From contig JAQWZC010000035.1 in the NCBI GenBank assembly GCA_029253645.1, forward strand, positions 1 to 41,373: a DNA stretch of 41,373 nucleotides, written 5' to 3'. A program made the position numbers and the translations under genes. Every line of letters starts with the position of its first letter. Position 1 is the stretch's first letter. The notes beneath the pieces were generated by a model. That model ran no database searches and was not told the DNA's origin. It worked only from the letters and a program-made list of their open reading frames with translations. The stretch is from Alphaproteobacteria bacterium. Lineage in GTDB: Bacteria; Pseudomonadota; Alphaproteobacteria; RS24. Shown here one piece after another: positions 19,989 to 29,233 of the stretch.

Positions 19989-21923
19989 TTAAGCACCGGC
20001 TTTGGGCGCAATCACCTCAATTTGCGCGCCATCCGCGCCCAAGAGACCGCGCACGGTTTCAATAATTTGCGCCGCATTCAGCCCAGCCTGATCATACATG
20101 GCATCGGGTTTGCCCTGGTCAATATAGATATCGGGCAGCACCAGCGCGCGGCATTTCAAGCCGCCCTCCAGCATGGCGTTTTCGGCCAGCATATGCATCA
20201 CATGACTGCCAAAGCCGCCAATCGCGCCTTCTTCCAGCGTCAATAAAATTTCATGCTCTCGCGCCAGACGCAAAATCAGCGCCTCATCAAGCGGCTTCAT
20301 AAAGCGCGCGTCCACCACGCTGGTGCGGAAGCCTTGCGCATCAAGCTGGTCTGCCGCCGATTGAGCCTCGGCCAATCGCGTGCCATAGCTGAGCAAACAC
20401 ACGCGCCCGCCCTCGCGCATAATGCGCCCTTTGCCAATCGCCAAAACCTGTCCGCGGCTTGGCAGGTCAACACCCACACCCTCACCACGCGGATAGCGCA
20501 AGGCACTGGGATGCTCGTCAAATGCCACTTGCGTCGCCACCATATGTTTCAGTTCGGCCTCATCAGCCGCCGCCATCATCACCATATTGGGCAATGTGCC
20601 GAGATAGGCATTGTCAAATGAACCGGCATGGGTCGGGCCGTCAGCACCCACCAGACCGGCGCGGTCAATGGCGAAGCGCACCGGCAGATTTTGCACCGCC
20701 ACATCATGCACCACTTGGTCATAAGCGCGTTGCAAAAAGGTTGAGTAAATCGCCGCGAAAGGCTTAAAGCCCTCACTGGCCAAACCGGCGGCGAAGGTCA
20801 CCGCATGTTGCTCGGCAATGCCGACATCAAAACAACGCTCGGGATAGGCTTTGGCGAATTTATCCAGCCCCGTGCCCGATGGCATGGCAGCCGTAATGGC
20901 GACAATTTTATCATCGCGCGCCGCCTCATCCATCAACGCTTCGGCAAATACACCGGTATAGCTGGGCGCAGAGGGCGTGGCCTTCACCTGCTCGCCGGTC
21001 ACCACATTAAACTTTGAGACGCCGTGATATTTATCATCCGAGGCTTCGGCGGGCGCATAGCCATGACCCTTTTTCGTCACCACATGCACCAGCACCGGGC
21101 CGTTTTGCATTTTTTTGACATTTTCCAAAACCGGCAGCAAATGGTCGAGATTATGCCCGTCAATCGGGCCGACATAATAAAAGCCCATTTCCTCAAACAG
21201 CGTGCCGCCGGTCATAAAGCCGCGCGTATATTCTTCCATTTGCCGCGCTTTTTCTTGCAAGCTTTCGGGCAGATGACGGCTCAAATCCTTCAACAGGCGG
21301 CGGAAAGAGCGATAGGTTTTGCCCGATAAAATACGGGCCAAATAAGCGCTCATCGCGCCAACGGGCGGCGCGATGGACATATCATTATCATTCAGAATAA
21401 CCACCATGCGACTATCCATGGCACCGGCATTATTCATCGCCTCAAAAGCCATGCCCGCACTCATCGCGCCATCACCAATAACGGCGACAACATTATTATC
21501 CTTGCCCGCCAAATCGCGCGCGGCGGCCATGCCAAGACCGGCGGAAATGGAGGTGGAGCTATGGCCTGCGCCAAACGGGTCGTAATTACTTTCAGCCCGT
21601 TTGGTGAAACCGGCCAGCCCGCCGCCCTGCCGCAATGTGCGAATACGGTCGCGCCGCTCGGTCAAAATTTTATGCGGATAAGCCTGATGGCCGACATCCC
21701 AAATCAAGCGGTCATCGGGCGTGTCGAAAATATAATGCAAGGCCACGGTCAGCTCGACAACACCCAGACCCGCGCCCAAATGACCGCCCGTCACCGACAC
21801 GGCGTCAATCATCTCGGCGCGCAATTCATCGGCCAGCTGGCGCAAATCAATGCGCGCCAACTGACGTAAATCAGCCGGTCGCTCAATGCGGTCCAAAAGC
21901 GGTGTTGTCGTCTCAGCCATCAT
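19989..21923 (-). CDS. dxs: 1-deoxy-D-xylulose-5-phosphate synthase
   Basis: [80 protein letters not shown]. Confidence 0.98.
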   Translation of the reverse strand: MMAETTTPLLDRIERPADLRQLARIDLRQLADELRAEMIDAVSVTGGHLGAGLGVVELTVALHYIFDTPDDRLIWDVGHQAYPHKILTERRDRIRTLRQGGGLAGFTKRAESNYDPFGAGHSSTSISAGLGMAAARDLAGKDNNVVAVIGDGAMSAGMAFEAMNNAGAMDSRMVVILNDNDMSIAPPVGAMSAYLARILSGKTYRSFRRLLKDLSRHLPESLQEKARQMEEYTRGFMTGGTLFEEMGFYYVGPIDGHNLDHLLPVLENVKKMQNGPVLVHVVTKKGHGYAPAEASDDKYHGVSKFNVVTGEQVKATPSAPSYTGVFAEALMDEAARDDKIVAITAAMPSGTGLDKFAKAYPERCFDVGIAEQHAVTFAAGLASEGFKPFAAIYSTFLQRAYDQVVHDVAVQNLPVRFAIDRAGLVGADGPTHAGSFDNAYLGTLPNMVMMAAADEAELKHMVATQVAFDEHPSALRYPRGEGVGVDLPSRGQVLAIGKGRIMREGGRVCLLSYGTRLAEAQSAADQLDAQGFRTSVVDARFMKPLDEALILRLAREHEILLTLEEGAIGGFGSHVMHMLAENAMLEGGLKCRALVLPDIYIDQGKPDAMYDQAGLNAAQIIETVRGLLGADGAQIEVIAPKAGA

Positions 21924-21947
21924 GGCTCCTTTGCTGAGGGTTTAATA

Positions 21948-22835
21948 TCAGCTATGGCGCTTAATCACAAACTCGGCAGCTTGTCGCAGGCCATCGGCGC
22001 TGTCGCCAAATATCGTCAAATGGGCCACGGCTTGTTCGACCAGCAATCCGGCTTGGTCGCGCGCGCGCTCTGTGCCCAGCAATGAGGCGAAGGTCACTTT
22101 GCCCTCAATGGCGTCCTTGCCCGCGGTTTTGCCCAAATCGGCACTGGCGGCATCGACATCAAGCACATCATCGGCAATTTGAAAGGCCAGCCCGATATCA
22201 TGCGCATAACCGGCCAGCGCGTGACGCTCGCTCTCATCCGCGCCGCCCAAAATCGCGCCGGCCTCGACCGCGAAGCTTATCAGCGCGCCGGTCTTCATTT
22301 TCTGCAAGCGCGTTAAGCCACCGGCATCAAGATCCAAATCGGGCGATTGCAGGTCAATCATTTGCCCGCCAACCATGCCCCGCATGCCCGCCGCGCGCGC
22401 CAAAGCATTGACCAAAGCCAGCCGTTTTCCGGCCTCTTTATGGGTCGCCTCATCGCTCAAAATTTCAAAAGCCAGCGTCAGCAGCGCGTCACCGGCCAAA
22501 ATGGCGGTCGCCTCATCAAAAGCCATATGCAGGCTGGCCTTGCCGCGCCGCATATCATCATCATCCATTGCCGGAAGGTCATCATGAATCAGCGAATAGC
22601 AATGCACCGCCTCAACCGCTGCCGCCGCGCGAATGGCATGCGCCTCATCCACCCGAAACAGCCGCGCCACCGCATAGCAAAGATAGGGCCGAAACCCCTT
22701 GCCGCCATCCAACATGGTGTAGCGCATGGCCTCAATCAGCCGGTTCTCCGGCCCGTCCGGCACATGCAAAAGCCCATCGAAAAACGCCGCCACCTGCTGA
22801 ACAGCGTGACGACGGTCTGTGTCAAAATCCGACAT
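21948..22835 (-). CDS. ispA: Polyprenyl (farnesyl) diphosphate synthase
   Basis: DDLPAMDDDDMRRGKAS and FQIADDVLDVDAASADLGKTAGKD aspartate-rich motifs. Confidence 0.96.
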   Translation of the reverse strand: MSDFDTDRRHAVQQVAAFFDGLLHVPDGPENRLIEAMRYTMLDGGKGFRPYLCYAVARLFRVDEAHAIRAAAAVEAVHCYSLIHDDLPAMDDDDMRRGKASLHMAFDEATAILAGDALLTLAFEILSDEATHKEAGKRLALVNALARAAGMRGMVGGQMIDLQSPDLDLDAGGLTRLQKMKTGALISFAVEAGAILGGADESERHALAGYAHDIGLAFQIADDVLDVDAASADLGKTAGKDAIEGKVTFASLLGTERARDQAGLLVEQAVAHLTIFGDSADGLRQAAEFVIKRHS

Positions 22836-22838
22836 GGT

Positions 22839-23093
22839 CTAGTCGGCATCCAGCGGTTCAGTGCCCGATGCCGTGCCTCCATTGCCGGTAATTTTTTCGA
22901 TTTTGGCCTGCGCCGATTTCAGCTTTTCATCGCAATAGGCGCGCAATTGACTGCCGCGCTTATAAATCTCAATCGACTCTTCCAGCGCGACATCACCTGT
23001 CTCCAAGCGGTCAACAATGGTTTCCAATTCGCTCAAAGCCTCTTCAAAACTGAGCTTCAAAATATCTTCAGAGATTTCAATCTTATCGGCCAT
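22839..23093 (-). CDS. xseB: Exodeoxyribonuclease VII small subunit
   Basis: LSFEEALSELETIVDRLETGDVALEESIEIYKRGSQLRAYCDEKLKSAQAKIEKI; start placed at MADKIE. Confidence 0.95.
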   Translation of the reverse strand: MADKIEISEDILKLSFEEALSELETIVDRLETGDVALEESIEIYKRGSQLRAYCDEKLKSAQAKIEKITGNGGTASGTEPLDAD

Positions 23094-23109
23094 TTCCGTC
23101 TCCCTTGCG

Positions 23110-24180
23110 CTAAATCGCGGCGCTTTGCTGATAATAGCATACGCCATCTTCGTCATAATTCATCGCCAATTCGCCGCGATGCACCAGACACATAAGATGC
23201 GCCAAGCTCTCGCCCGCCGCCATAAAAAATACCTCGCGGCCAATTTTGCGTTTAAACAAAACCGAAAAAACCTTGCCATCAATGGCGCGGCGCGGCTCGG
23301 CGCAAACCTCATGCAGCCGGGTCAGCGAATTTTCATGCCCGTCAATCAACGCATTGAGGCGGGCATGCAGGCCGTAAAACGGCTCATTATGCGCCGGACA
23401 AACCAGCACATCATCAGGAATGACCCCGCGCAAACGATGACAGCTATCAATCCAATCTTGTAGCGGATTGCCCATTGGCTCGGTCGGAAACAGCGAGACA
23501 TTGGACGAGATGCGCGGAATGACTTGGTCGCCCGAAATCAGCACATTTTTTTCAGGGCAATAGAGACAAGCATGTTCCGGCGCGTGACCCGACCCAATCT
23601 CAATGCGCCATATATGGCCATCAATCTCAATCTCATCATCTTGCTTAATCCGTTTATAGGCTTGCGGCAGCGGATGAATATGCTGGCCAAAGCCGCCAAA
23701 GCGCGCGCTGTAGCGTTCCAAGGCTTCGTCATTAAAACCGGCGGCGCGATAAAAGCGCAGCCCCTCCTCCGGCACTTGCTTGCCGGTATCGCCCGCCATG
23801 GTGCGGCACATTAAATAATCGGTGCGCGACATATGAAAATCTGCATCGAAATGATTGACCAGCCAACCGGCAAGCCCGACATGGTCGGGGTGCATATGGG
23901 TGACAATGACTTTATGAACCGGCTTGCCGCCCATAAAACCGGCAAACAGGTTTTCCCAATGCGCGCGCGACGTATCCATATCCACGCATGTATCGACAAT
24001 CACCCAGCCATCACCATCGCGCAGCAGCCAGACATTAATATGGTCAAGCGTGTATGGCAGGTCCATACGCGCCCAAAAAACCCCGTCCGCCACCTCAATC
24101 GGTTCGCCCAGTTGCGGCTTTTCGTCAAATGGATAGCGCAGGCCATGCGCCTGCGATGTCGCTTTTATTTTCTCGGTCAC
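23110..24180 (-). CDS. MBL-fold metallo-hydrolase
   Basis: VIVTHMHPDHVGLAGWL (HxHxDH), HAPEHACLYCPEKNVLISGDQVI; next to xseB. Confidence 0.9.
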   Translation of the reverse strand: MTEKIKATSQAHGLRYPFDEKPQLGEPIEVADGVFWARMDLPYTLDHINVWLLRDGDGWVIVDTCVDMDTSRAHWENLFAGFMGGKPVHKVIVTHMHPDHVGLAGWLVNHFDADFHMSRTDYLMCRTMAGDTGKQVPEEGLRFYRAAGFNDEALERYSARFGGFGQHIHPLPQAYKRIKQDDEIEIDGHIWRIEIGSGHAPEHACLYCPEKNVLISGDQVIPRISSNVSLFPTEPMGNPLQDWIDSCHRLRGVIPDDVLVCPAHNEPFYGLHARLNALIDGHENSLTRLHEVCAEPRRAIDGKVFSVLFKRKIGREVFFMAAGESLAHLMCLVHRGELAMNYDEDGVCYYQQSAAI

Positions 24181-24299
24181 TTTACCCTCAATGCCTGCTA
24201 AGGCTTGGCATGAAACTTTTCACTTGGTAACAACATATTGCATCTACAGCAGAGTGCAAATAATGAGTGCGAGAGATGAACGCGCTTAAGGAGTTATGG

Positions 24300-25250
24300 G
24301 TGACCGCATATCCCGCCACTGAAGCAGGCATTGCCGCTTGTGCCGAAAAATTAACGCAAGGCGGGCTTGTCGCCCTGCCGACGGAAACGGTTTATGGGCT
24401 GGCCGGTGATGCCACCAATGCCGATGCTATTGCGGCGATTTATGCCACCAAAGCGCGCCCCCAATTCAACCCGCTTATTTGCCATATTGCCGATATGGAA
24501 ATGGCGCGCGCCATTGGTCAGTTTAATGATATGGCCGAGACGCTGGCCGCCGCCTTTTGGCCCGGGCCGTTGACTTTGGTTGTGCCGCGTCAAAAGGATT
24601 GCGCCATTGACCCGTTGGCTTGCGCCGGTCTCGACACGATTGCCTTGCGCCTACCCGCGCATGAAGTGGCGCAACAGCTTTTGCGCGCTTTTGGCGGGCC
24701 GCTGGTCGCCCCCAGTGCCAATCCCTCAGGGCGGTTAAGCCCCAGCAGCGCGGCGCATGTGCAAGACATGCTGCCCGATTGTGATGTGCTTAATGGCGGC
24801 GCATGCGCCATTGGTCTGGAATCCAGCATTGTCGGTTGCCTTGATGAGACGCCGCTTTGGCTGCGCGCCGGTGGGTTGGCGCGCCAAGATATTGAAGCCT
24901 GTCTCGGTCGCCCGCTCAGCGAGCCGCCGCAAGAAGAAGACGCGGCAGCGCGGCTTGCGCCCGGGCGATTGGCCCGCCATTACGCGCCGCAAAGCCCCCT
25001 TCGCCTGAATGCCGAGAAAGCCGAGGCCAATGAATTGCTCATCGGATTTGGTGGCGATGCGCCGTCTGATTGTTTCGCCAATCTCAGCCCGTCCGGCGAT
25101 TTGGCCGAAGCCGCCGCACAGCTTTTTGCCACGCTCCATGCAGCAGATGACGCCGCACAAAGCCGCGCGCAAGGGCTGGCCATTATGGCGATACCCATGC
25201 ACGGCCTCGGTGAAGCGATAAATGATCGGCTGAGCCGCGCCGCCGCTTAA
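24300..25250 (+). CDS. tsaC: L-threonylcarbamoyladenylate synthase (Sua5-type TsaC)
   Basis: [45 protein letters not shown]; best start is GTG 24300, 6 nt after AAGGAG. The ORF track starts at 24267. Confidence 0.93.
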   Translation: MTAYPATEAGIAACAEKLTQGGLVALPTETVYGLAGDATNADAIAAIYATKARPQFNPLICHIADMEMARAIGQFNDMAETLAAAFWPGPLTLVVPRQKDCAIDPLACAGLDTIALRLPAHEVAQQLLRAFGGPLVAPSANPSGRLSPSSAAHVQDMLPDCDVLNGGACAIGLESSIVGCLDETPLWLRAGGLARQDIEACLGRPLSEPPQEEDAAARLAPGRLARHYAPQSPLRLNAEKAEANELLIGFGGDAPSDCFANLSPSGDLAEAAAQLFATLHAADDAAQSRAQGLAIMAIPMHGLGEAINDRLSRAAA

Positions 25251-26098
25251 TTCTTAGGATGCTCAATCAGCAATGTCGGCACATCGCAAACATGCGATTT
25301 CGCCGTGCAGACTTTCGTGCCGGGCTTGCGGCCCTCGCGCACATCAGACACGTCAATGCCCGCATCGCTCAGGCGTTTTTGCGTGGCGATAATATCATCC
25401 GTCTTTAAAGCCAGCCCCCAAAGCCGGTCCTCATCACCCGCCTTATCGGTGGCCAGAACCTCGACACTCATGGAATTGGTGCGGAAGAAAAGCTGCGTGC
25501 CGCCCCATGCCGGCACGTCTTGTTCCAGCGCCAAACGAATGCCCAGCTGGTCGCCATAAAACTTTTTCGCCGCATCGGCGCTTTTGGTTTGCACCACCAC
25601 ATGGTCAATCGCCGTGATTGCGCCCGCGCCCGCTATCTCGGCCATTTTCACCGCCGATAAATCATCATGGCGAATGCCGAAAGAAAAAACCCCACGCGCC
25701 GCGCTCGGTTCCCAATTCATGGTTTGCCATGTGCGGGTCGCGCCCGTCTCATCATCAATGCCCGAGCCGGGGGTCGGATCAGCAACCGCCAGCCCTTGGG
25801 CGCGCGCATTTTCAAGAAACGCATCGCAATCATCCGTGCCGAAAACCAAAGCGCAAAGCGATTGGCCTTGGCTTGCCAAAACCCCGCGCACCATATCACC
25901 GGCCCAGCCCTCGCCACCATTCTTATCGGCGGCGAGCAATTCCACATAACCATTATCAAGCCGAAACAGCACATTCGCGCTGCCATAGCCCGGATGTGTG
26001 CCGCGCCAACTGGGCGCGCGCCCCAGCATCAGCGCGTAATCTTGGCTGGCCTGCTCAAGGTCAGATACGGCGATAATAATATGGTCCACAACACTCAT
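25247..26098 (-). CDS. VOC/glyoxalase-like domain protein
   Basis: VDHIIIAVSDLEQASQDYALMLGRAPSWRG; second VOC module AIDHVVVQTKSADAAKKFYGDQLGIRLALEQ. Confidence 0.85.
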   Translation of the reverse strand: MSVVDHIIIAVSDLEQASQDYALMLGRAPSWRGTHPGYGSANVLFRLDNGYVELLAADKNGGEGWAGDMVRGVLASQGQSLCALVFGTDDCDAFLENARAQGLAVADPTPGSGIDDETGATRTWQTMNWEPSAARGVFSFGIRHDDLSAVKMAEIAGAGAITAIDHVVVQTKSADAAKKFYGDQLGIRLALEQDVPAWGGTQLFFRTNSMSVEVLATDKAGDEDRLWGLALKTDDIIATQKRLSDAGIDVSDVREGRKPGTKVCTAKSHVCDVPTLLIEHPKN

Positions 26099-26108
26099 TT
26101 TTGGCTCC

Positions 26109-26810
26109 TTAAAACAAATCCATCTGCTTGGGCGGGGCGGTCACAATATGCGCCTCCCATAAATCGGCATCATCCTCCGCCACCTTATTGACCCGTTTTG
26201 AAATCGGCGTGGCGGTGAAGTCATCTTCCGGTGCGCCCCCCAAAAGGGGAAGCAATTTCTCGGCCTCGGTCTCCGGCATGGACAACCACGCCTCGGCTTG
26301 CGCCGGCGCAATCATGGCGGGCATGCGATGATGTATCGGGCTTAATCGCTCATTGGCGGCGGTGGTGATGATGGCGCAACTTTCAATCTCGCTGCCATCG
26401 GCACCATTCCATATCTCCCAAATACCGGCCATAAAAAACGGCTGCTCATCGGCGCGATAAATCCGATAGGGTTGGCCGATTTTGCGGTCCCATTCGTAAA
26501 ACCCGTCTGAGGGAATGAGACAGCGGCGGCGGCGAAAGGCATTTTTAAAACTCGGCTTTTCGGTAATCGTCTCAGCGCGCGCATTAATTTGCGGACGCGC
26601 CGATTTATCGCCGACCTGTTCAGGCTTCAGCCAGGGCGCGACCAGCCCCCATTGCACCAGCGCCATTTCGCGGCCCGGCACGGCGCGAATAATGCTGACC
26701 GGCTGGGTCGGCGCGATATTATAACGCGCGGGAAAATTTATCCGATTGGAGAAATCGACCATTTGGCGCAAATCCTCTGGCGCGGTGGCAAGGGCGAAGC
26801 GTCCGCACAT
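26109..26810 (-). CDS. SOS response-associated peptidase (SRAP/YedK/HMCES family)
   Basis: MCGRFALAT with Cys2, RYNIAPTQPVSIIR, INARAETITEKPSFKNAFRRRRCLIPSDGFYEW, HHRMPAMI. Confidence 0.96.
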   Translation of the reverse strand: MCGRFALATAPEDLRQMVDFSNRINFPARYNIAPTQPVSIIRAVPGREMALVQWGLVAPWLKPEQVGDKSARPQINARAETITEKPSFKNAFRRRRCLIPSDGFYEWDRKIGQPYRIYRADEQPFFMAGIWEIWNGADGSEIESCAIITTAANERLSPIHHRMPAMIAPAQAEAWLSMPETEAEKLLPLLGGAPEDDFTATPISKRVNKVAEDDADLWEAHIVTAPPKQMDLF

Positions 26811-27259
26811 TAGAAATCCACCTCATCCATGCGCACAATATCGCCGACCGCAATGCCCAGCTTTTGCGCCGCACCGGCATTCAGCTCCAACACCGCGCTC
26901 ACCTTTTGCAAAGACGCGGTGGTCTTGTCGGATTGCGTATCGCTGCGCGTCACAATTTGGCCGATAAGTCCGCCGGGCAAAATGAAAATCATATCCAGCG
27001 CAATCAGCGTATTGCGCATCCAAAAACGCGCTTGGCGCGGCGGCTGCATGGGAAACACCATGCCCGATTTTGGCGGCATGGCCTGCACAAACATCAGCCC
27101 CTTGCGCTGCTTTTCAGCCGTATCGGCCACGCTGACGTCAAGCGTCACCTCGCGCCCGTCTTGTTTTATGACTGTCATCGGGGCGGCCATAGCCGAGTTT
27201 AAAGCAGGGCTTAAGAGCGCCATCGCCAAAAGGCACAAAAGAGGGAATCGCTTGAACAT
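26810..27259 (-). CDS. DUF192-family secreted/periplasmic protein
   Basis: Signal peptide MFKRFPLLCLLAMALLSPALNSAMA; RKGLMFVQAMPPKSGMVFPMQPPRQARFWMRNTLIALDMIFI. Confidence 0.9.
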   Translation of the reverse strand: MFKRFPLLCLLAMALLSPALNSAMAAPMTVIKQDGREVTLDVSVADTAEKQRKGLMFVQAMPPKSGMVFPMQPPRQARFWMRNTLIALDMIFILPGGLIGQIVTRSDTQSDKTTASLQKVSAVLELNAGAAQKLGIAVGDIVRMDEVDF

Positions 27260-27411
27260 GTCGGCAGATTGCCACCGCTGCGCTATGAGGTCAAAACAAG
27301 AGGTCAAAACATGCGGTTAACCCTCAAAGGAAATGCGCCCGATGAACCGCCTTTAAGCCCTTTTCTTATGCGGCGAAGCCGATATAGTGCTGTCCAAACA
27401 GGGAGACAATT

Positions 27412-28194
27412 ATGAGTTATCAACCATTTGATTTGAGCGGAAAAGTGGCTTTGGTCACGGGCGGCAATCGCGGCATTGGGCTGGGCATGGCCTCAGCCAT
27501 GGCGCAAGCCGGTGCCGATATTGCCATTTGGGGTACGAATGACGCCAATAATGAAAAAGCCGTTGCTGAACTGTCCGGCCTTGGCGTGAAAGCCCATGCA
27601 TGGAATGTGAATGTGGCCGATGAAGCCGCCGTCAGTGCCGCTTTTGCCGATACGGTGACGGAAATGGGCCGCGTCGATAGCGTTTTTGCCAATGCCGGTA
27701 TCGGCAAGCTGGCGGGCACATTTGCCGATATGGATACGCAAGCCTATCGCGATGTTTTGGCGGTTAATCTGGATGGCGTGTTTTTCACCCTGCGAGCCGC
27801 GGCCAAACATATGATTGAGCGCGCTGAAAATGGCGACCCGGGCGGCTCCTTGGTCGGCATTGCCAGCCTCGCCGCCATTGAAGGCGCGGCGCGCAACCAG
27901 CATTACGCCGCCACTAAAGGCGCGGTTGTCTCCATGATGAAATCCATCGCCGTTGAACATGCGCGCTATGGCGTGCGCGCCAACGCGATTTTGCCGGGCT
28001 GGATTGCGACCGACATGACCGCCGGCGCACAAGGCAGCGACGTGTTTGAAACCAAAGTCATCTCACGCGTGCCCGCACGACGTTGGGGCGAGCCGGAGGA
28101 TTTTGGCGGCATTGCGGTCTATCTGACCTCCAATGCTTCAACCTATCACTCCGGCGATTTATTCGTCATTGACGGCGCTTACTCGATTTTCTAG
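27412..28194 (+). CDS. SDR-family NAD(P)-dependent oxidoreductase
   Basis: VTGGNRGIGLGMA, NAGIGKLAG, YAATKGAVVSMMKSIAVEHARYGVRANAILPG. Confidence 0.93.
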   Translation: MSYQPFDLSGKVALVTGGNRGIGLGMASAMAQAGADIAIWGTNDANNEKAVAELSGLGVKAHAWNVNVADEAAVSAAFADTVTEMGRVDSVFANAGIGKLAGTFADMDTQAYRDVLAVNLDGVFFTLRAAAKHMIERAENGDPGGSLVGIASLAAIEGAARNQHYAATKGAVVSMMKSIAVEHARYGVRANAILPGWIATDMTAGAQGSDVFETKVISRVPARRWGEPEDFGGIAVYLTSNASTYHSGDLFVIDGAYSIF

Positions 28195-28199
28195 CCCGT

Positions 28200-29180
28200 C
28201 TAGAGCGTCACAATCAAACGACCACGGGTTTGACCGGCGAGGATTTTCTGTCCCAATGCGGGCAGGTCTTCCAAACCGGCTTCGCTCGACATGGCGTCCA
28301 GCTTGGCGAGGTCGAGATGTTCGGCCAGTTGCGCCCATGCCGCTTCGCGCTTTTCACGCGGCGCCATAACGCTGTCGATACCCGCCAAAGTCACGCCGCG
28401 CAAAATAAACGGCATCACGGTTGCGGGCAGGTCGGGGCCTTGCGCCAAACCGCAAGCGGCGACCGTGCCGCCATATTTGGTTTGTGCAATCGCATTAGCC
28501 AAAGTATGGCTGCCCACGGCATCCACAACACCGGCCCAATTTTCCTTATCCAAAGGGCGGCCTTTTTCAGACAGCGTATTGCGATCAATAATGCGCGATG
28601 CGCCCAATCCGGTCAGATAGGCTTCTTCTTCCATGCGGCCGGTTGAGGCAACGGCCTGATAGCCCATTTTCGACAAGAGCGCCAAAGCCACCGAGCCGAC
28701 GCCACCGGCAGCACCGGTGACCAAAATTTCACCCGCATCTGTCGGCGTATCGGCCAGTGCCATGACGCATAACATGGCGGTATAACCCGCCGTGCCAATG
28801 GCCATGCTTTGCGCCGCCGAAATCGCGCTTGGGCGTTTGACCAACCAATCGCCTTTCACCCGGGCTTTGCCGGCATAGCCGCCAAAATGCGTCTCGCCGA
28901 CGCCCCAGCCATTAAGGATAACTTCATCGCCCTCTTTGAAACCCGCATGGTCTGATTTTTCAACCGTTCCGGCAAAATCAATCCCCGGTATCATCGGCCA
29001 GACGCGCACCACAGGCGACGCGCCGGTCAGCGCCAGCCCGTCCTTATAGTTCAGCGTCGAATGCGAAACCGCGACAGTGACATCGCCTTCCATCAGATCA
29101 TTTTCGGTCAATTCCACAAATTCATGGGATTGCCCCTCATCATTTTTATTCAGCCGCAAAGCACGAAAGCTGTCAGACAT
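28200..29180 (-). CDS. AcuI/YhdH-family quinone-like oxidoreductase (acrylyl-CoA reductase family)
   Basis: MDR fold: GIDFAGTVEKSDHAGFKEGDEVILNGWGVGETHFGGYAGKARV; TGAAGGVGSVALALLSKMGYQAVASTGR. Confidence 0.9.
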   Translation of the reverse strand: MSDSFRALRLNKNDEGQSHEFVELTENDLMEGDVTVAVSHSTLNYKDGLALTGASPVVRVWPMIPGIDFAGTVEKSDHAGFKEGDEVILNGWGVGETHFGGYAGKARVKGDWLVKRPSAISAAQSMAIGTAGYTAMLCVMALADTPTDAGEILVTGAAGGVGSVALALLSKMGYQAVASTGRMEEEAYLTGLGASRIIDRNTLSEKGRPLDKENWAGVVDAVGSHTLANAIAQTKYGGTVAACGLAQGPDLPATVMPFILRGVTLAGIDSVMAPREKREAAWAQLAEHLDLAKLDAMSSEAGLEDLPALGQKILAGQTRGRLIVTL

Positions 29181-29205
29181 TTTTGTCTCCCGTCATTTTT
29201 CAAAA

Positions 29206-29233
29206 ATCAAATATCAAATATCAAATATCAAAT
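29206..29233. repeat. Four perfect tandem copies of ATCAAAT (7-bp unit)
   Basis: ATCAAATATCAAATATCAAATATCAAAT at the 3' end of the dihydroorotase-like gene and in the gap before acuI. Confidence 0.95.

Noticed and set aside
22347-23195. 282-aa plus-strand ORF antisense to ispA/xseB
   Set aside because: Lies opposite two strongly supported genes; low-complexity His/Arg/Gln-rich translation typical of shadow ORFs in this GC-rich coding DNA.
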